Below, one piece after another: positions 1-8,546 of a stretch of DNA of 64,000 nucleotides. The DNA lies in contig NZ_CP069354.1 of the NCBI RefSeq assembly GCF_016864375.1, forward strand, positions 4,065,501 to 4,129,500. The letters run 5' to 3'. Below the pieces are notes generated by a model. That model saw only the letters and a program-made list of their open reading frames with translations. It was not told the DNA's origin and ran no database searches. How positions within the stretch are numbered: the stretch's first letter is position 1; the number at the start of each line of letters is the position of its first letter. Origin of the DNA: Microvirga sp. VF16 (lineage in GTDB: Bacteria; Pseudomonadota; Alphaproteobacteria; Rhizobiales; Beijerinckiaceae). The position numbers were made by a program, and so were the translations under genes.

Positions 1-1
1 A

Positions 2-1330
2 GCACTGCTCCGTCAACGGTTTGATGCAGGCCGCCCCGTTCGCGTGGCGCTCATCGGCGCCGGCAAGTTCGGCTCGATGTTTCTCGCCCAGGTGCCGACC
101 ATCGCCGGGCTCGAGGTCGCGATGATCGTCGATCTCAATCCGGACCGAGCCCGTGAGGCCTGCCGGACTGTCGGCTGGGACGAGGCGAGAATTGCGAGCA
201 TGCGCTTCTCCACCGATGGAACGGAGGCCTGCACGGCGGATGATGTCGAGGTGGTGATCGAAGCGACCGGCAATCCCGAGGCGGGAATCAAGCATGCGCT
301 GGCGGCCATCGAGGCCGGCAAGCACATCGTCATGGTCAATGTGGAGGCCGATGTCCTGGCAGGTCCCCTCCTCGCCGAGAAAGCGCGGGAGCGCGGCATC
401 GTCTATTCGATGGCCTATGGCGACCAGCCTGCACTCGTGTCGGAGATGGTGGATTGGGCCCGTGCCGCGGGATTCACGGTCGCTGCGGCGGGCAAAGGAA
501 CGAAATACCTGCCGGCCTACCACGCGGTCACTCCGGACGGTGTCTGGACCCATTATGGCCTGACGCCGGAGCAGGCCAAAGCTGCGGGCATGAATCCGCA
601 GATGTTCAACTCCTTCCTCGATGGCACCAAATCCGCCATCGAAATGGCCGCCATCGCGAATGCCTGCGACCTCGATGTGCCGGAGGACGGATTGCTCTTC
701 CCGCCCTGCGGTGTCGACGATCTCGCTCATATCCTCCGTCCCCGTGCCATCGGCGGTCAACTCGGTCATGACGGCATGGTGGAGGTGGTGTCCTCGCTCG
801 AGCGCGATGGCAGGCCGGTATTCCGGGATCTGCGCTGGGGCGTCTACGTGGTGCTCAAGGCCCCCAACGACTATGCGGCAGCCTGCTTCAAGCAATATGG
901 CCTTCCCACGGATTCGACCGGCCGCTATGCGGCCATGTACAAGCCCTTCCATCTGATCGGCCTCGAATTGTCCATCTCCGTTCTGAGCGCCGCGCTGCGC
1001 GGTGAGCCGACGGGCTCATGCCGGACATGGCGTGGCGATGCAGTTGCGGTTGCCAAGCGCAATCTCAAGGCGGGGGAAAGTCTCGACGGCGAAGGCGGCT
1101 ACACCGTCTATGGACGGCTTGCGCCAGCGGCACGCAGCAAGGCTCAGCGCATGCTGCCCATCGGCATTGCGCACGGCGTCCGCCTGACCCGTGACGTCGC
1201 TGCGGGTTCCGTGGTCACGGAGGACGATGTGGATCTCGATCCCAACCGACTTGCGGTAAGAATCCGGAGAGAGATGTGCGACCGCTATAGTGGTCGTGAT
1301 GATCAAGCTGCCCCGCATGTTCAGCGGTGA
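2..1330 (+). CDS. NAD(P)-dependent oxidoreductase with SAF domain (5' partial)
   Basis: The reading frame is open to the left window edge, so the true start lies outside; the residues before the GTG at 44 already look coding. A Rossmann nucleotide-binding loop (GAGKFGS) opens the visible protein. It is followed by the Gfo/Idh or homoserine-dehydrogenase-like core, and a SAF-like segment (VRLTRDVAAGSVVTEDDV) lies near the C-terminus at about residues 375-400. Family members are cytosolic dehydrogenases with poorly defined substrates; a sugar-acid or polyol-type substrate is a guess. The aldo/keto reductase 79 bases downstream on the same strand suggests a small catabolic cluster. Confidence 0.85.
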   Translation, partial: ALLRQRFDAGRPVRVALIGAGKFGSMFLAQVPTIAGLEVAMIVDLNPDRAREACRTVGWDEARIASMRFSTDGTEACTADDVEVVIEATGNPEAGIKHALAAIEAGKHIVMVNVEADVLAGPLLAEKARERGIVYSMAYGDQPALVSEMVDWARAAGFTVAAAGKGTKYLPAYHAVTPDGVWTHYGLTPEQAKAAGMNPQMFNSFLDGTKSAIEMAAIANACDLDVPEDGLLFPPCGVDDLAHILRPRAIGGQLGHDGMVEVVSSLERDGRPVFRDLRWGVYVVLKAPNDYAAACFKQYGLPTDSTGRYAAMYKPFHLIGLELSISVLSAALRGEPTGSCRTWRGDAVAVAKRNLKAGESLDGEGGYTVYGRLAPAARSKAQRMLPIGIAHGVRLTRDVAAGSVVTEDDVDLDPNRLAVRIRREMCDRYSGRDDQAAPHVQR

Positions 1331-1409
1331 AAGGTCTCATGCTCTCTGGTCATAGGGATGTCGGACCAATCACATTATCGTCCAACGCACAAAGATGATG
1401 GAGCTTCAC

Positions 1410-2429
1410 ATGGATTACCGCAGCCTGGGCCGGAGCGGCCTCAAGGTCTCGCCGATCTGCCTGGGCACGATGATGTTCGGCGGTCCGACGGACGAAACTC
1501 TCTCCGCGCGCATCATTGCGAAGGCACATGAGGCGGGTGTGAACTTCATCGACACGGCCGATGTCTACAACGGCGGCCTGTCCGAAGAGATCACGGGACG
1601 CGCGATCAAGGCGCATCGCTCCCATTGGGTGCTCGCCACGAAGGTCGCCAACCCGACCGGGCAAGGCCCCAACGAGAGCGGTCTCTCGCGCCGGCGCATC
1701 ATGGAGTCCGCAGAGGCAAGCCTGCGGCGCCTCGGCACGGATTGGATCGATATCTACTATCTCCATAAAGAAGATCACACGACGCCTCTGTTGGAGACGG
1801 TGCGCGCCATGGGCGACCTCGTGCGCCAAGGCAAGATCCGGTATTTCGGCGTCTCGAACCATCGGGCCTGGCGCGTGGCTGAGATCTGCCGCCTCTGCGA
1901 CGATCTCGGCATCGATCGTCCGGTGGTGAGCCAGCCCTATTACAACGCCATGAACCGGATGCCGGAGGTCGAGCATCTGCCGGCTTGCGACTATTATGGC
2001 CTCGGCGTCGTGCCCTACTCGCCGCTCGCGCGCGGCGTCCTCACGGGCAAGTACAGCCCCGATGCTCCGCCACCGGAGACGAGCCGCGCCGGTCGGCAGG
2101 ACAAACGGATGATGCAGACCGAATGGCGTCCGGAATCCCTGCAGATCGCGCAGGACATCAAGCGCCATGCCGAGGCGCGTGGAATCACTGCAGGCCAGTT
2201 CGCGGTGGGATGGGTGTTGAACAGTCGCTTCATCACGGCCGTCATCGCAGGCCCGCGCACGGAGGAGCAGTGGGACGATTACCTGAAGGCCCTCGACTAT
2301 CGCTTCATGGCCGAGGATGAAGCGCTGGTCGACCGCCTCGTCGCGACCGGGCATCCTTCCAGCCCCGGATACAACGACCCCGCCTACCCACTCGAAGGGC
2401 GTTCGCCACGGACATTGTCACCGGGCTAG
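1410..2429 (+). CDS. Aldo/keto reductase
   Basis: This 339-residue cytosolic protein has the AKR TIM-barrel signature: the catalytic Asp and Tyr in NFIDTADVYNGG, the Lys in LATKV and the His in YYLHKEDH. It should reduce aldehydes or ketones with NADPH; the substrate cannot be read from sequence. An in-frame ATG lies at 1395, but GGAG at 1400-1403 sits six bases before the ATG at 1410, so that start is preferred. Length is normal for the family. It lies just downstream of the SAF-domain oxidoreductase and may share its transcript. Confidence 0.9.
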   Translation: MDYRSLGRSGLKVSPICLGTMMFGGPTDETLSARIIAKAHEAGVNFIDTADVYNGGLSEEITGRAIKAHRSHWVLATKVANPTGQGPNESGLSRRRIMESAEASLRRLGTDWIDIYYLHKEDHTTPLLETVRAMGDLVRQGKIRYFGVSNHRAWRVAEICRLCDDLGIDRPVVSQPYYNAMNRMPEVEHLPACDYYGLGVVPYSPLARGVLTGKYSPDAPPPETSRAGRQDKRMMQTEWRPESLQIAQDIKRHAEARGITAGQFAVGWVLNSRFITAVIAGPRTEEQWDDYLKALDYRFMAEDEALVDRLVATGHPSSPGYNDPAYPLEGRSPRTLSPG

Positions 2430-2497
2430 GGCACCTTTCGGCGCAATTCGGTCGCGTACGAGGAACAGTTGAGACCGACCTGCCGCCTCATGGGAGG

Positions 2498-2557
2498 GCA
2501 GTCATTGCATTGATGCAATGAAATGACTGCGTTTTGTGCCATTGCATTGCATGAATG
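2498..2557. promoter_or_regulatory. Nested dyad operator candidate upstream of doxX
   Basis: A perfect 8-bp dyad CATTGCAT-TG-ATGCAATG covers 2503-2520. It sits inside a larger inverted repeat, GCAGTCATT (2498-2506) against AATGACTGC (2522-2530). A second, imperfect copy beginning CATTGCATTG lies at 2540-2557, 37 bp from the first. Two spaced copies just upstream of the DoxX start suggest an operator for a dimeric repressor; the regulator is unknown. Confidence 0.5.
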
Positions 2558-2608
2558 AAAAGATCAGGTTCTTGGCACACGGACCACAGGGGTCCTGGAG
2601 ACAAAACC

Positions 2609-3046
2609 ATGATCGACACCCGCCTTGCTCCCTATGGTGCTTTCGCCCTGCGTGCGGCTCTTGGCATCATGTTCATCGCCCATGCCTATCTGAAGATCGC
2701 CGTCTTTACGGTTCCGGGCTTTGCCGGCTTCCTTTCGCAGGTCGGCTTCCCTGCCTTCCTGGCATGGCCCATCATCCTGGCCGAACTGATCGGCGGCCTT
2801 GCCATTCTGCTGGGCTTCTATGGTCGCGCAGTATCTATCGTCCTGCTGCCGGTTCTCCTGGGCGCTCTGCTCGTGCATGCCCCGAACGGCTGGGTGTTCA
2901 ACGCTCCCAATGGCGGCTGGGAATATCCCGCTTTTCTGGCGATCGCCGCCCTTGCGCATGTCCTGATCGGCGACGGCGCCTTCGCGATGAAGCCCCTGAC
3001 TCTCGGCCTCGGTTCTGCCACTCCGCTTCGCCCTCGGGTCGGATAA
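2609..3046 (+). CDS. DoxX family inner-membrane protein
   Basis: This 145-residue protein has four predicted membrane helices and the DoxX pattern: an N-terminal RAALGIMFIAHAYLK helix, then a GGLAILLGFY helix, an Asn/Gly/Trp-rich loop (APNGWVFNAPNGG) and a last helix at about residues 105-125. DoxX proteins are linked to redox and thiol stress at the inner membrane. GGAG at 2597-2600 supports the ATG at 2609. The paired dyads upstream suggest dedicated control. Another DoxX protein lies at 55808. Confidence 0.85.
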   Translation: MIDTRLAPYGAFALRAALGIMFIAHAYLKIAVFTVPGFAGFLSQVGFPAFLAWPIILAELIGGLAILLGFYGRAVSIVLLPVLLGALLVHAPNGWVFNAPNGGWEYPAFLAIAALAHVLIGDGAFAMKPLTLGLGSATPLRPRVG

Positions 3047-3063
3047 CCTTTCGACAGAAATCA

Positions 3064-3096
3064 TGAACGGCCGTGCGCGTTCCGCACGGCCGTTCA
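3064..3096. terminator. Hairpin terminator between convergent doxX and lysR genes
   Basis: A perfect 14-bp stem (TGAACGGCCGTGCG and its complement) closes a 5-base loop between two converging genes. No clear U-run follows on either strand, so it may act as a bidirectional, imperfect terminator. Confidence 0.6.
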
Positions 3097-3178
3097 TCCA
3101 TTCAATAAACAAGGGACGCCAGAAACAAGGGACTCCAGGCAAACTATTCAACCATGCAGAGCCGCCTCCCAAGCGCAA

Positions 3179-4066
3179 TCAGTTCTCCATGCTCGCCAGT
3201 TCGCCTTTCAGCCAATCGTGAAAGGCTGATACCGCCCGCGTCTGCGGCAGGGCTTTGGACGTGACGAACCAATAGGCGATACCCGTGGCATAGCGGTCCG
3301 GAAAAGGAGCCGAGAGACGCCCGAAAGCGATGGCATCTCCTGCCAGCGTCTCCCACGCCAGAAACACCCCCTGCCCCGCAACCGCGGCATCGAGGCAGAG
3401 CGAGGCGTCCGAGAAGACCGGCCCATCGCCCAGGATCGACTCGTCGAGACCGTTCGGGCCGAGCCAATCGTTCCAGCCGAACATGGGCGTCGGCTCGCGG
3501 ATGATGGGAGCGCCGGCAAGGTCGGCGGGCTTTCGCAGTCCCTCGGCAAGCGGTGGACTGCAGACGGGGAAGATACGCTGATCGATCAGCTTCTCCGCTT
3601 TCACATGGGGCCAGTTGCCCCAACCGACCCGGATGCACACGTCCACATCCGATGTATCCGGATCGACGAGCGCCACATCCGCATCGATGCGGATGCGGAT
3701 ATCGGGATACTGCTCGTGAAAACGCTGCAGGCGCCACACCAGCCACTTGCTTGCGAAGACGGGTGCTACGGATACCGTCAGCACATCGTCGCGGCGGCGT
3801 TCGGCGAGAGCAAGTCCGACCGAAATCTCTGCGAATCCAGCGTTCAGGTATTTCAGGACGTCCTGCCCGAACGGCGTCGGCTTCAGGCCTTTCGGCAGAC
3901 GCTCGAACAGGGACCGTCCGAACTGCTCCTCGGCCTTCAGGATCTGCTGGCTGACGGCCCCGATGGTGACGCCGAGTTCGTCGGCTGCCGCCCTCAGGCT
4001 GCCTAATCGGCCCGCCGCCTCGGCGGCGCGCAGGCCCGTGAGATGGAACCGGCTCAAGTTTCGCAT
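3179..4066 (-). CDS. LysR family transcriptional regulator (GcvA-like)
   Basis: This 295-residue protein has an N-terminal winged helix-turn-helix at about residues 5-65 (AAADELGVTIGAVSQQI, then RLPKGLKPTPFG) and a LysR substrate-binding domain after about residue 90. The GcvA-type features are the 'LxxFxxAGRxGS' start and a conserved Trp (WLVWRL). It should bind DNA as a tetramer and respond to an unknown small molecule. It is divergent from the small gene at 4137, and the 70-base gap between them is where it would usually bind. Confidence 0.9.
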   Translation of the reverse strand: MRNLSRFHLTGLRAAEAAGRLGSLRAAADELGVTIGAVSQQILKAEEQFGRSLFERLPKGLKPTPFGQDVLKYLNAGFAEISVGLALAERRRDDVLTVSVAPVFASKWLVWRLQRFHEQYPDIRIRIDADVALVDPDTSDVDVCIRVGWGNWPHVKAEKLIDQRIFPVCSPPLAEGLRKPADLAGAPIIREPTPMFGWNDWLGPNGLDESILGDGPVFSDASLCLDAAVAGQGVFLAWETLAGDAIAFGRLSAPFPDRYATGIAYWFVTSKALPQTRAVSAFHDWLKGELASMEN

Positions 4067-4136
4067 ATAGTTTTTCTATAGCCTCATGCAGAGAAAAACC
4101 ATCCCTCGAAGGCGAGAATGGGCGCATGATGCAGAG

Positions 4137-4349
4137 ATGTTAAACCCCTTCACTATAGCAAAGCAGCTTCTCCGCAACCGCCCCCGGCAACGGGACGCGG
4201 ATGACTGGAGCGGCGATCCTCTGTCCCATCCGGCCCTGCAACGCATGAGTTTGGAGCAGCTGGCGGATCTCCCGTTCGACCGGAGCCCTCCTTCAGCGGA
4301 ATGTTGCCCTGCCCAAATCCGCAGGCGCGTCATCTCCTCTCAGAAGTAA
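4137..4349 (+). CDS. Small hypothetical protein
   Basis: A 70-residue protein with a basic, amphipathic N-terminus (NPFTIAKQLLRNRPRQRD) and a Trp/Pro-rich middle (DWSGDPLSHPALQRMSLEQLADLPF). The 'RMSLEQLADLPF' helix recalls the tail of DUF1127-like small proteins, but the match is weak. It is divergent from the LysR gene. The ribosome binding site is poor, so the start could be another ATG. Confidence 0.45.
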   Translation: MLNPFTIAKQLLRNRPRQRDADDWSGDPLSHPALQRMSLEQLADLPFDRSPPSAECCPAQIRRRVISSQK

Positions 4350-4495
4350 GCCTTCGTCGACGCGAGAGATGAGTTTGGGCCCTCTCTGCACTGAGGCAGC
4401 GCACAGCGTTTCAACGAACAAGGCCGCGCCGACGACAATCCCGGACGAGGAAACTGCGAGTTTTCTAGGAGGAAACTGAATTATTCAGTTGAGAA

Positions 4496-4570
<75 letters not shown>

Positions 4571-4718
4571 ATAGTGTGGCGTGTACATAATCGGCCCGAT
4601 GGCGGCTGGCAACACCGTTTTGCAAGGAGACATTTATCTGCAAGAAAGGCTCAATTCTCCCCTTGCGGCGCTCCCACCTCGCCGCTATAAGACCGGCCTC
4701 CCGAGAATTTTCGGTGTC

Positions 4719-4795
4719 GGAGTGTAGCGCAGTCTGGTAGCGCACCACGTTCGGGACGTGGGGGTCGCAGGTTCAAATCCTGCCACTCCGACCAT
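4719..4795 (+). tRNA. tRNA-Pro(CGG), integration site of the island
   Basis: A 77-nt tRNA: acceptor stem CGGAGTG pairs with CACTCCG, the anticodon loop TTCGGGA reads CGG, the T-arm is GGTTCAAATCC, and CCA is encoded. The gene is intact. Its 3' part from 4746 is duplicated at 53000, so the copy present here was rebuilt by island integration. Confidence 0.96.
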
Positions 4796-4797
4796 TC
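4746..4797 (+). repeat. attL: 52-bp direct repeat, left end of island
   Basis: This covers the anticodon arm, T-arm, acceptor 3' strand, CCA and two following T bases. It is identical over 52 bp to 53000-53051, and the match stops abruptly on both sides, as expected of an attachment core made by a tyrosine integrase. Confidence 0.95.
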
Positions 4798-4850
4798 TTC
4801 TTCTGCAAAATCAATGCCTTAGTAGAAGCGATATGCTGAGGCAAAATTCC

Positions 4851-4872
4851 TTCCCGAAAATGTTCCCGAAGA
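4851..4872. promoter_or_regulatory. Possible integrase arm sites, left end
   Basis: TTCCCGAAAA at 4851 and TTCCCGAAGA at 4863 are spaced by 12 bp, about 55 bp inside attL. The same decamer occurs twice, in the same orientation, close to attR (52900 and 52911). Confidence 0.4.
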
Positions 4873-5483
4873 ACTCTCCGGTTCTCCCAGAGCAGGGGTC
4901 ATCTGGGAAAATCCATTACTTCCTGATCGCAGCGTCCTCCTGTGAACTCCCTAGCTCACCCAGAGCCTCCGTTGCTGGCTCTCCTACTCCCAGTAACTCG
5001 AACCCGAGCCCAATAAATTCGCTCTCTGATTGTTCTGGGCTCTACATCTCTGCCACGGCTATGGTTGAACGGCTCGTCAATTTCCATGAGTGATCATCCG
5101 CATTGATTGCCCGCTCTGCCCCTCACCGGAAGGGTCAGCATCGGTTGGCTCGGCTGGGCGAGAAATTCGGGGCCGACATTCAGCTATGCGAGCTTCTCGA
5201 TAAGATCGCCTTCGACCGCCCTCGTCAGAGCCTCCCATAGGAGCAGCCTCCGAACCAGTTCGATCTGAATTGCAAGGCTCGGTTCACCGACTTGGCGGTG
5301 ACTAGCCGCCCTCCCCCTAATCTTCCTTAAGGTCGAGGCTACTTGAGCTTGCCAGCCCATGCTAGATGGTTGACCTTGTCGGTCTGCCGACCAGGGGCGG
5401 AGAGTTCCGTCGTAGTGTTCGGGGAATTGCGAAGGGCTTCGCGGGTATATAACGCCATGCACCCGTTGCATAACAGCGGCAAC
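4873..5483. other. Left island margin without a convincing gene
   Basis: Only short frames without ribosome binding sites or recognisable protein composition occur here on either strand. The segment probably holds integration-related DNA and decayed sequence. Confidence 0.5.
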
Positions 5484-5506
5484 AAAAAAGGGCAGCGATG
5501 CTGCCC
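5484..5506 (-). terminator. Rho-independent terminator, minus strand
   Basis: Read on the minus strand, GGGCAGC-ATC-GCTGCCC is followed directly by six T bases. It would end leftward transcription, for example read-through from the operon at 7021-5818. Confidence 0.6.
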
Positions 5507-5522
5507 GTTTAAGCTTGCCTAC

Positions 5523-5637
5523 TGTTCAGACAAGAACTATCTTTTGCACTGCAACACGGCGATTGGCGTCGCAGCGTTGCTGCCCTTCTTGGGCGTTTCC
5601 TCCCTAAACTTCGGGCCGCTTTCTAGCGGCCTTTTTT
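5523..5637 (+). ncRNA. Putative small RNA with anti-Shine-Dalgarno loop (suhB/ar14-like)
   Basis: A stretch without an ORF ends in a good Rho-independent terminator (GGCCGCT-TTCT-AGCGGCC at 5614-5631, then six T bases). Just before it lies GGGCGTTTCCTCCCT, which exposes a CCTCC anti-Shine-Dalgarno motif. This arrangement resembles the alphaproteobacterial suhB/ar14 type of trans-acting RNAs. The 5' end is guessed. An Hfq paralogue in the same island (20156) would be a natural partner. Confidence 0.45.
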
Positions 5638-5817
5638 CTTAGGTGGCCTGTTCTAGCGAAAGCCGCAGGCAACCTGCAAGTAGACTTCCGGCTTACAACA
5701 GTGGTTCGTTCCCGCTGATGCGTCGCCCTGTATCAATCACAACACCCTCATCGTATCTGTCTGGAAGCCGACAAAACGAGAAATCAATTGTGCTCATTTT
5801 CGACGGGCAGGCACGAC

Positions 5818-6264
5818 TTATCTCTGCCGCCCGAAGAGCGCTGCAATCAGTCCTCCGCGTCGGCGGACTTCCTGGCGCTCAAGGTGAACCAGGAACTGTT
5901 CTTGCTCAGCTTTTAGCTCCTGTGCGATCTCATCTGGGATTTCAACCGGGCTCAGCCCTGTGTCCCGCCTGGATTCATCGTTCTCCATCCCGCTCTGTTT
6001 TATGGCGGATAAAGGTTCAATTCGACCCGGCAAGTCGTTCTGGCCCTCGTAGCGGACATAATCCTGGAAACCGGGCCTGATGCGATGCTCCTGATCAAGG
6101 ATGACCTCGCGTGTGACCTCCACCTCAAAGAAGCGCCCTTCTGGTGTTGTCACATCAACCCGCCTGATCATTCCCTCGGAATAGCTCCTCATCGGACCGG
6201 GTGGATGGAAGTGAACGCGAACTTCATCCCCCACCGCAATCTTCATGGGCAATGTCTCAGACAT
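5818..6264 (-). CDS. Hypothetical protein, co-transcribed with LuxR regulator
   Basis: A 148-residue soluble protein. The N-terminal 75 residues look like a small beta-rich domain (KIAVGDEVRVHFHPPGPMRSY, then FFEVEVTREVILDQEHRIRPG), possibly SH3-like. The C-terminal half is charged and helical, ending RRRGGLIAALFGRQR. Its start overlaps the end of the LuxR gene by 8 bp, which implies translational coupling. An inner ATG at 6246 is an alternative start. Function is unknown. Confidence 0.7.
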   Translation of the reverse strand: MSETLPMKIAVGDEVRVHFHPPGPMRSYSEGMIRRVDVTTPEGRFFEVEVTREVILDQEHRIRPGFQDYVRYEGQNDLPGRIEPLSAIKQSGMENDESRRDTGLSPVEIPDEIAQELKAEQEQFLVHLERQEVRRRGGLIAALFGRQR

Positions 6265-7021
6265 CCAGAGTCGATACTCCTGTTCTTGGCAGGCGCTGTG
6301 ACGCCCACATGGCCGCTTGGGTGCGATTTGCTGCGCCGATCTTGCGCAGGATGGCTTTGACGTGGACCTTCACCGTGGCTTCAGTCACATCGAGCTTGCG
6401 GGCGATGAGCTTGTTGGGCGCTCCCTCCCTCAAGCAACTCAGGATTTGCCTCTCCCGCGCCGAGAGCTTGCAAGCCTTCAAATCAGACCAGTGTGACTCT
6501 GCCGTGTTGTTCCGGAGCAGTTCGTTCCGATACGGGGCAGCCCCAGTCGCAATTGAGCGGAGCACCATTGAGGGCACCACAGTCTCGCCGAGCATGATGA
6601 GTTCCAATGATTTTGTCAGAACCTCGGGAGAAGTGGCTGCCAGACAGAAGCCATCTACGCCTGTCTCGTGTCCCAGCCGCACGAAGCTGAGGTCGAACTG
6701 AGCCGCCAGAACCACGATCCGAACCTCCGGAATCCGTTCTCTCACCTGCCTAACAATCTCAAGCACGCGCCTGGGGTTCTGGCTGGCCTCGATGATCACC
6801 AGGGCGGGCTGTGAAACGAATTCCCGGAGCCGTCGTGGCCCTGCGACAGGGGCGGTCTCGGCAACGACAAAGCGAGTTCCTGACAGAATCTGCTGAAGCC
6901 CTGAGCGGAGCAGAGAGTTGTCACAGATCAGAGCCGTCGGGATCGTTGGAGTGAGACTGGTGGGCAAGCAATCGCTGCGAGACGGGCGGTTGTGTACAAG
7001 CGTCAGCGTTTGCGCAGTCAT
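6257..7021 (-). CDS. LuxR/NarL-type regulator with degenerate receiver
   Basis: A 254-residue protein with a NarL-like receiver at about residues 28-145 and a LuxR helix-turn-helix at about 185-245 (LSARERQILSCLREGAPNKL, then KVHVKAILRKIGAANR). In the receiver the phospho-acceptor Asp at the end of beta-3 is Glu (ALVIIEAS), and the usual Lys of beta-5 is missing (GFCLAATSP where LLKDAS is typical). It should therefore not be switched by ordinary phosphotransfer. DNA binding should be intact. It heads a two-gene operon with 5818-6264. Confidence 0.85.
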   Translation of the reverse strand: MTAQTLTLVHNRPSRSDCLPTSLTPTIPTALICDNSLLRSGLQQILSGTRFVVAETAPVAGPRRLREFVSQPALVIIEASQNPRRVLEIVRQVRERIPEVRIVVLAAQFDLSFVRLGHETGVDGFCLAATSPEVLTKSLELIMLGETVVPSMVLRSIATGAAPYRNELLRNNTAESHWSDLKACKLSARERQILSCLREGAPNKLIARKLDVTEATVKVHVKAILRKIGAANRTQAAMWASQRLPRTGVSTLDV

Positions 7022-7227
7022 CTGTGCCCCTGTTTAGCTTCCCCCGTCAAGCACATGTAAACAGGTCATTACGGCTTCGTCTGTCGGAAACCCGACGAAA
7101 GAGATCAGCCGATAGTCCGAAGTGTTACCGGTAGTTATTCCCCTCCCTAAGCTCAGCAATACAGAACGCAGACCAGCGATCTATGCTCATCTTCACCGAG
7201 AGATTGAGACCACTGTCTTAGGATCGA

Positions 7228-7566
7228 CTATTGACAGCTTGCTCCGTCGCAGACTTCTGGTTCTTCCGCCCTGCATTGAGGAGCCGATTGCTCGCCAGAA
7301 GTTTCTCGGACTGTGACCTGAAATACGTAAAAGCCGTTATACCGCACACCAGCACGGGCTGCTCTGTCGTGGAAGCCGGGTGGCGCGACATCCTGGCAGC
7401 GGAGAACGCGCTCAAACGACCATGCCTCCGCGTCGATGAAGCCGGGAATGGGACGGTCTTCAGGCACCGCGCAGAAGAGCTTGGGTCGCTGATTGTTGCG
7501 GAAGAGGTTGTACGCACACCCCCGCAGGACCGTACCGATTGCCGCCGAGGCATGGATCATTGTCAT
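7228..7566 (-). CDS. Hypothetical protein
   Basis: A 112-residue frame with a plausible ribosome binding site (AGGGGAAA before ATG at 7566). Residues 1-75 have protein-like composition with conserved-looking aromatic residues (AWSFERVLRCQDVAPPGFHD, GVRYNGFYVFQV). The last 30 residues are less convincing. No family recognised. The flanking stretches 7022-7227 and 7567-7906 show no gene I can support. Confidence 0.5.
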   Translation of the reverse strand: MTMIHASAAIGTVLRGCAYNLFRNNQRPKLFCAVPEDRPIPGFIDAEAWSFERVLRCQDVAPPGFHDRAARAGVRYNGFYVFQVTVRETSGEQSAPQCRAEEPEVCDGASCQ

Positions 7567-7906
7567 GGCATTTCCCCTACCAACCGCGCGCGCTCAGTTC
7601 TTACGGAGAGCTTCGCGGTCTGTGCCAGCCTCATGCTGGGCCACTCGTACGGTGGCAAGTAGGTCGATTCGCGCCGGTTTTGTCTGTCGGATTCCCAACA
7701 CACACGAAGAAAAAGCCAAGTTTCCGCCCAGCACCGCAGCCGAATACTGTTGAGATAGCTCGATAGGATGAGCAATGACGGTCCTTCAGCAAACTCCACT
7801 CTCTGAGCGATTCAGCTTTGCTTTTCCCGTCCGAGTCCCGACACGCGGATCAAGAATTTGCGCAACGGGCAGACCCAGTGCCCCGCCTATGAGCATAATC
7901 GCATTC

Positions 7907-8119
7907 TCAGGTCGGATGCCCCTCCGTTTCCTCGATCCCAGGTGATTGTTCGACGGGTATCTGCTGATCCGGCACTTTGGCACTCTCGCTCGGATCGTGC
8001 TTCCTATCCTGGTGTGCCGGGTTGCCGGTTCCGTCTTCCTGCACACCACTGCGTCGGCTGCTGTTGACGCTCAGGTTCTCTAATCCCGTATCCTCGTTCG
8101 GTTGCTTGTTTCCTGCCAC
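7907..8119 (-). CDS. Small hydrophilic hypothetical protein
   Basis: A 70-residue, very polar protein rich in Asn, Gln, Glu and Ser without hydrophobic core or membrane segment; probably disordered. GAGGAGG stands just before a GTG start at 8119, which fixes the start downstream of the ATG at 8143. Proteins of this character are common among stress-induced genes of Methylobacteriaceae, but no family is recognised. It follows the small gene at 8183-8350 on the same strand. Confidence 0.55.
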   Translation of the reverse strand: MAGNKQPNEDTGLENLSVNSSRRSGVQEDGTGNPAHQDRKHDPSESAKVPDQQIPVEQSPGIEETEGHPT

Positions 8120-8182
8120 GGCCACCTCCTCGGGACAGCACATCCTTTGGAGAACGGTGATCGCCGTGCTCGGTTGCCGAAT

Positions 8183-8350
8183 CTATCCCGTCACCGCATG
8201 TCTGATCCGAGCAGCAGCTTCTATGGGTTCGATGCCATCGGTGTACCAATCGAGGATCGCCAAATAGAGGCCATTTCGCAGAAGCTGGTGATGCTCGGAG
8301 GGAAGGTGCTCCTCAATGGCCGTCAGATATCGCGAGAAGGGCTTTAGCAT
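8183..8350 (-). CDS. Small hypothetical protein (55 aa)
   Basis: The ATG at 8350 follows CGGAGG at 8 bp. The 55-residue product is well folded in appearance, with two helices (FSRYLTAIEEHLPSEHHQLL and AILDWYTDGIEPIEAAARI). It lies 63 bp upstream of the next small gene on the same strand, so the two may form an operon. No family recognised. Confidence 0.6.
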   Translation of the reverse strand: MLKPFSRYLTAIEEHLPSEHHQLLRNGLYLAILDWYTDGIEPIEAAARIRHAVTG

Positions 8351-8546
8351 CGGACCAGCCTCCGTTGATGTTCATCGCTCCGGGACAGTGCCCCTCCAGG
8401 TAGAGCACCAATGGAGCAGCATTTTGTCCTTCACCCTCTACCCAAACTTTGACCGCGCTCTGGCATTACGGGAGAATGACAGGCCGAAGTCGTACAGCCC
8501 AGCGCGGTTGCTGTCCCACCAATGCCTGGGTTTGCTGAGGTGAGTG

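Noticed and set aside
1350..2354. Long minus-strand frame (334 codons) opposite the aldo/keto reductase
   Set aside because: It is the antisense of a clear AKR gene in GC-rich DNA; composition is Arg/His-rich and no ribosome binding site is present.
3144..4127. 327-codon minus-strand frame over the LysR gene
   Set aside because: It covers the LysR gene in another frame with Arg/Gly-rich, non-protein-like composition.
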